A stretch of DNA of 64,000 bases from Vibrio cyclitrophicus (GTDB taxonomy: Bacteria > Pseudomonadota > Gammaproteobacteria > Enterobacterales > Vibrionaceae), in assembly GCF_024347435.1 (NCBI RefSeq), contig NZ_AP025481.1:620001-684000 (forward strand). Direction: 5' to 3'. Each line of letters starts with the position of its first letter. The first letter of the stretch is position 1. Made by a program: the position numbers and the translations under genes. The notes under the pieces are model-generated. The model saw nothing but the letters and a program-made list of their open reading frames with translations, was not told where the DNA came from and searched no databases. Shown here one piece after another: positions 62,535-64,000 of this stretch.

Positions 62535-62786
62535 ATGGCTAAACCAAATAAGAAACAACCGATCAAAACGGTTCAGATTTTCTGTGCGAAATGTAAAACG
62601 CAACTTTTTAAGTATCGCAAAGGTGGCAAAGGTGCACTCGTGAAGTGTTTTAAGGAGCGTATTGTTGAAGACTTCACGACAGAGCCATGTGTGTGCCCTG
62701 AATGCGGGGTTGAATTTGCGCGAGACACCTTGGTTCGAGGGACGCCTGCTTACAAATTTGTTGGTGGAAAGGTCACAATGAAATAA
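62535..62786 (+). CDS. Zinc-ribbon protein, 83 aa
   Basis: A basic 83-residue protein with CAKC (about 17-20) and CPEC (about 54-57), plus two more cysteines (C38, C52), which fit one zinc ribbon. The lysine-rich N-terminus (MAKPNKKQPIK) suggests binding of nucleic acid. No family recognised. It follows the exporter gene by 21 bases, though its ribosome binding site is weak, so it is probably the last gene of the sgrR operon. A terminator follows. Confidence 0.65.
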   Translation: MAKPNKKQPIKTVQIFCAKCKTQLFKYRKGGKGALVKCFKERIVEDFTTEPCVCPECGVEFARDTLVRGTPAYKFVGGKVTMK

Positions 62787-62824
62787 ACAGTCATTATCAA
62801 ATACCAAGTATGATGACCCACTAA

Positions 62825-62856
62825 AAATGCCACAACACTGTTTGTGTTTGGCATTT
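62825..62856 (+). terminator. Terminator of the sgrR operon
   Basis: AAATGCCA / TGGCATTT with an inner CAACAC / GTGTTTG stem. It lies between convergent genes; the T run is short (TTT). Confidence 0.7.
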
Positions 62857-62893
62857 CAACGTTGCTTTTGATACTCAGAATAAAAGATTGAGC

Positions 62894-63505
62894 TCAATAA
62901 GCTCTGACAATCCCTTGAAGCTTAAGAAGCAGTAGTGAAACAATTGCACCCGTGGTATCACACAGCATGTCTTTCTGTGCATCCCAAATATCACCTTGTG
63001 AACCAAGGAACGAGATACCTTCATCACCACCTGCAATCTCCGCGTACCACCACTCTATAATTTCATAACCTGCAGCCACACTCATGATCGCAAATAGCGC
63101 AAAGAAACAGGCCAATATCGGTTGAGCCAGCTTTTTACGAATCAAGTACTCAGCGAGTGGGTAAGCATAAAGACCAATAGAGAAGTGCGCCACGCGGTCA
63201 AAGTTGTTACGTTCAGAACCTATCATGTTATTGAACCAATCAAATGGCACTTCTGCGAAAGTATATTTCGCGCCAATCGTGTGCAAGATAAGCCAGATAA
63301 ACATTAGAGCATAAGACGTTTTTGAGAAAGTAAGCTTAGTCGAAAGCCACCAAATACCAACGAGAATACATAATGCAGGTACAATTTCCGCTATCCACAC
63401 AGCTCTCGAAGAAGGCGAAAATGCAGAGAATAGAAAGATAACCAAATAGAAGGCGGTTAACGTAAGTAAAGGTCTATTTTGAACAAGTGGTGTAGTTGTC
63501 ATCAT
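62894..63505 (-). CDS. DUF2238 inner-membrane protein, YjdF-like
   Basis: A 203-residue protein with about six membrane helices. It matches DUF2238 (YjdF in E. coli): HTIGAKYTFAEVPFDW (about 96-111), NNFDRVAHFSIGLYAYPLAEY and GSQGDIWDAQKDMLCDTTGA, which carries the conserved WDAQKDM block. Function unknown; the conserved His, Asp and Glu residues suggest a metal or lipid enzyme in the membrane. Monocistronic, convergent with the zinc-ribbon gene. Confidence 0.85.
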   Translation of the reverse strand: MMTTTPLVQNRPLLTLTAFYLVIFLFSAFSPSSRAVWIAEIVPALCILVGIWWLSTKLTFSKTSYALMFIWLILHTIGAKYTFAEVPFDWFNNMIGSERNNFDRVAHFSIGLYAYPLAEYLIRKKLAQPILACFFALFAIMSVAAGYEIIEWWYAEIAGGDEGISFLGSQGDIWDAQKDMLCDTTGAIVSLLLLKLQGIVRAY

Positions 63506-63703
63506 CAGATCCCAATATAAGTTTCATTAATAGTTACACAATTTTGAACGCTGTTCAATTGGGGGGTGTATTACCAAATTTGTTGAAAATTAGTGTTGTA
63601 GCCCAGTATCTAGACAAACGATTGCGAGAGTTTCACAAAAGTTTGATTTACAACAAAGCGAACCATAAAATCTCTCAATCACTACATAACAAGAAAGAAA
63701 GTC

Positions 63704-64000
63704 ATGAAACTGGAAACTGTCGATTATCTTGCTGACGACGCAGCAGAACAATTTGTTCGCTCTCTACGTGAAACTGGATTTGGCGTACTAAAAAACCACC
63801 CAATCCCGAAAGAGCTTGTTGAGTCTATTTACGAAAACTGGTACCAATTTTTCATCTCTGAAGAGAAAGAGAACTTCCACTTTAATATTGAAACACAAGA
63901 TGGATATTTTCCACCTTCAGTGTCTGAAGTTGCAAAGGGCCACACTGTAAAAGATATCAAAGAGTACTTTCACGTATACCCTTGGGGTCAGATTCCTGAT
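63704..64000 (+). CDS. Iron/2-oxoglutarate-dependent oxygenase (5' part, cut by window end)
   Basis: The first 99 residues of an isopenicillin-N-synthase-type oxygenase are present: AEQFVRSLRETGFGVLKNHPI is the N-terminal DIOX_N signature, and FHNIETQDGYFPP-like and HVYPWG segments follow. The catalytic HxD...H residues lie beyond the window. The substrate cannot be named. A GAAAG site precedes the ATG at 63704. The gene continues past base 64000. Confidence 0.75.
   Translation, partial: MKLETVDYLADDAAEQFVRSLRETGFGVLKNHPIPKELVESIYENWYQFFISEEKENFHFNIETQDGYFPPSVSEVAKGHTVKDIKEYFHVYPWGQIPD

Noticed and set aside
1..64000. CRISPR arrays, tRNA or rRNA genes, insertion sequences and prophage genes
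   Set aside because: No spaced direct repeats of CRISPR form, no cloverleaf with a TTCGA loop, no transposase, integrase or phage structural gene was found by reading both strands.

Overview
The window reads as a Vibrio genome segment. The evidence is the run of Vibrio-type genes (volA-fadL, a DUF3389 protein, the aspT-aspD pair, an RND pump with two lipoprotein adaptors, several chemotaxis and c-di-GMP proteins), moderate AT richness, and dense gamma-proteobacterial intrinsic terminators. In Vibrio cholerae the volA-fadL pair is on the small chromosome, so a chromosome 2 origin is likely, but that is inference. There are about 55 protein genes. I see no rRNA, tRNA, insertion sequence, prophage or CRISPR array.

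Layout. 1-7.1 kb: small lipoprotein, an unknown protein, an ABC-sensor/HD-GYP protein, a YieH-like HAD phosphatase, a chemoreceptor whose ribosome binding site lies in a hairpin, and tyrP with TyrR boxes. 7.5-16.1 kb: a 42-residue protein, acpH, an RhlE-type helicase, and a TetR gene divergent from a three-gene RND efflux operon. 16.2-20 kb: EAL protein, an AT-rich stretch with an unknown gene, DUF2164, and a cytochrome b561-YceI pair. 20.3-25.6 kb: formate/nitrite channel fused to CBS domains, a divergent LysR gene, ycdZ, a 7-bp tandem repeat and a YbjD/OLD-like nuclease. 25.8-32.1 kb: cytoplasmic 5'-nucleotidase-like enzyme, a sigma54-type promoter before a 31-residue membrane peptide, a manganese (yybP-ykoY) riboswitch before alx, a DUF1223 protein and a second RhlE-like helicase. 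32.3-39.8 kb: a cell-surface block with a TamA-like barrel, a phospholipase D lipoprotein, an esterase-fold lipoprotein lacking the nucleophile serine, and a large outer-membrane protein. 40-47.5 kb: aaeXAB-like efflux, then aspT-aspD-pdxY. 47.7-51.8 kb: patatin lipoprotein, a frameshifted periplasmic protein, LysR, and a BamA/TamA-type barrel. 51.9-64 kb: PhnA-like protein, fadL-volA, M50 and M48 proteases, menI, DUF3389, sgrR plus a DMT exporter, a zinc ribbon, YjdF-like DUF2238 and a truncated 2OG-Fe oxygenase.

Themes. Lipid and envelope work is prominent: FadL/VolA, the patatin, the PLD lipoprotein, the esterase-like lipoprotein, two Omp85-type barrels, and M48/M50 proteases. Metabolic links are also visible: AspT/AspD aspartate decarboxylation next to PdxY, which supplies the pyridoxal phosphate AspD needs. 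RNA-level control recurs: the manganese riboswitch, the hairpin hiding the chemoreceptor start, and a terminator just ahead of the barrel gene at 50666. The least explained items are the 20-bp motif shared upstream of the two barrel genes, the sigma54 peptide transcript, the internal start inside the channel-CBS fusion, and the dead-esterase/outer-membrane-protein pair.
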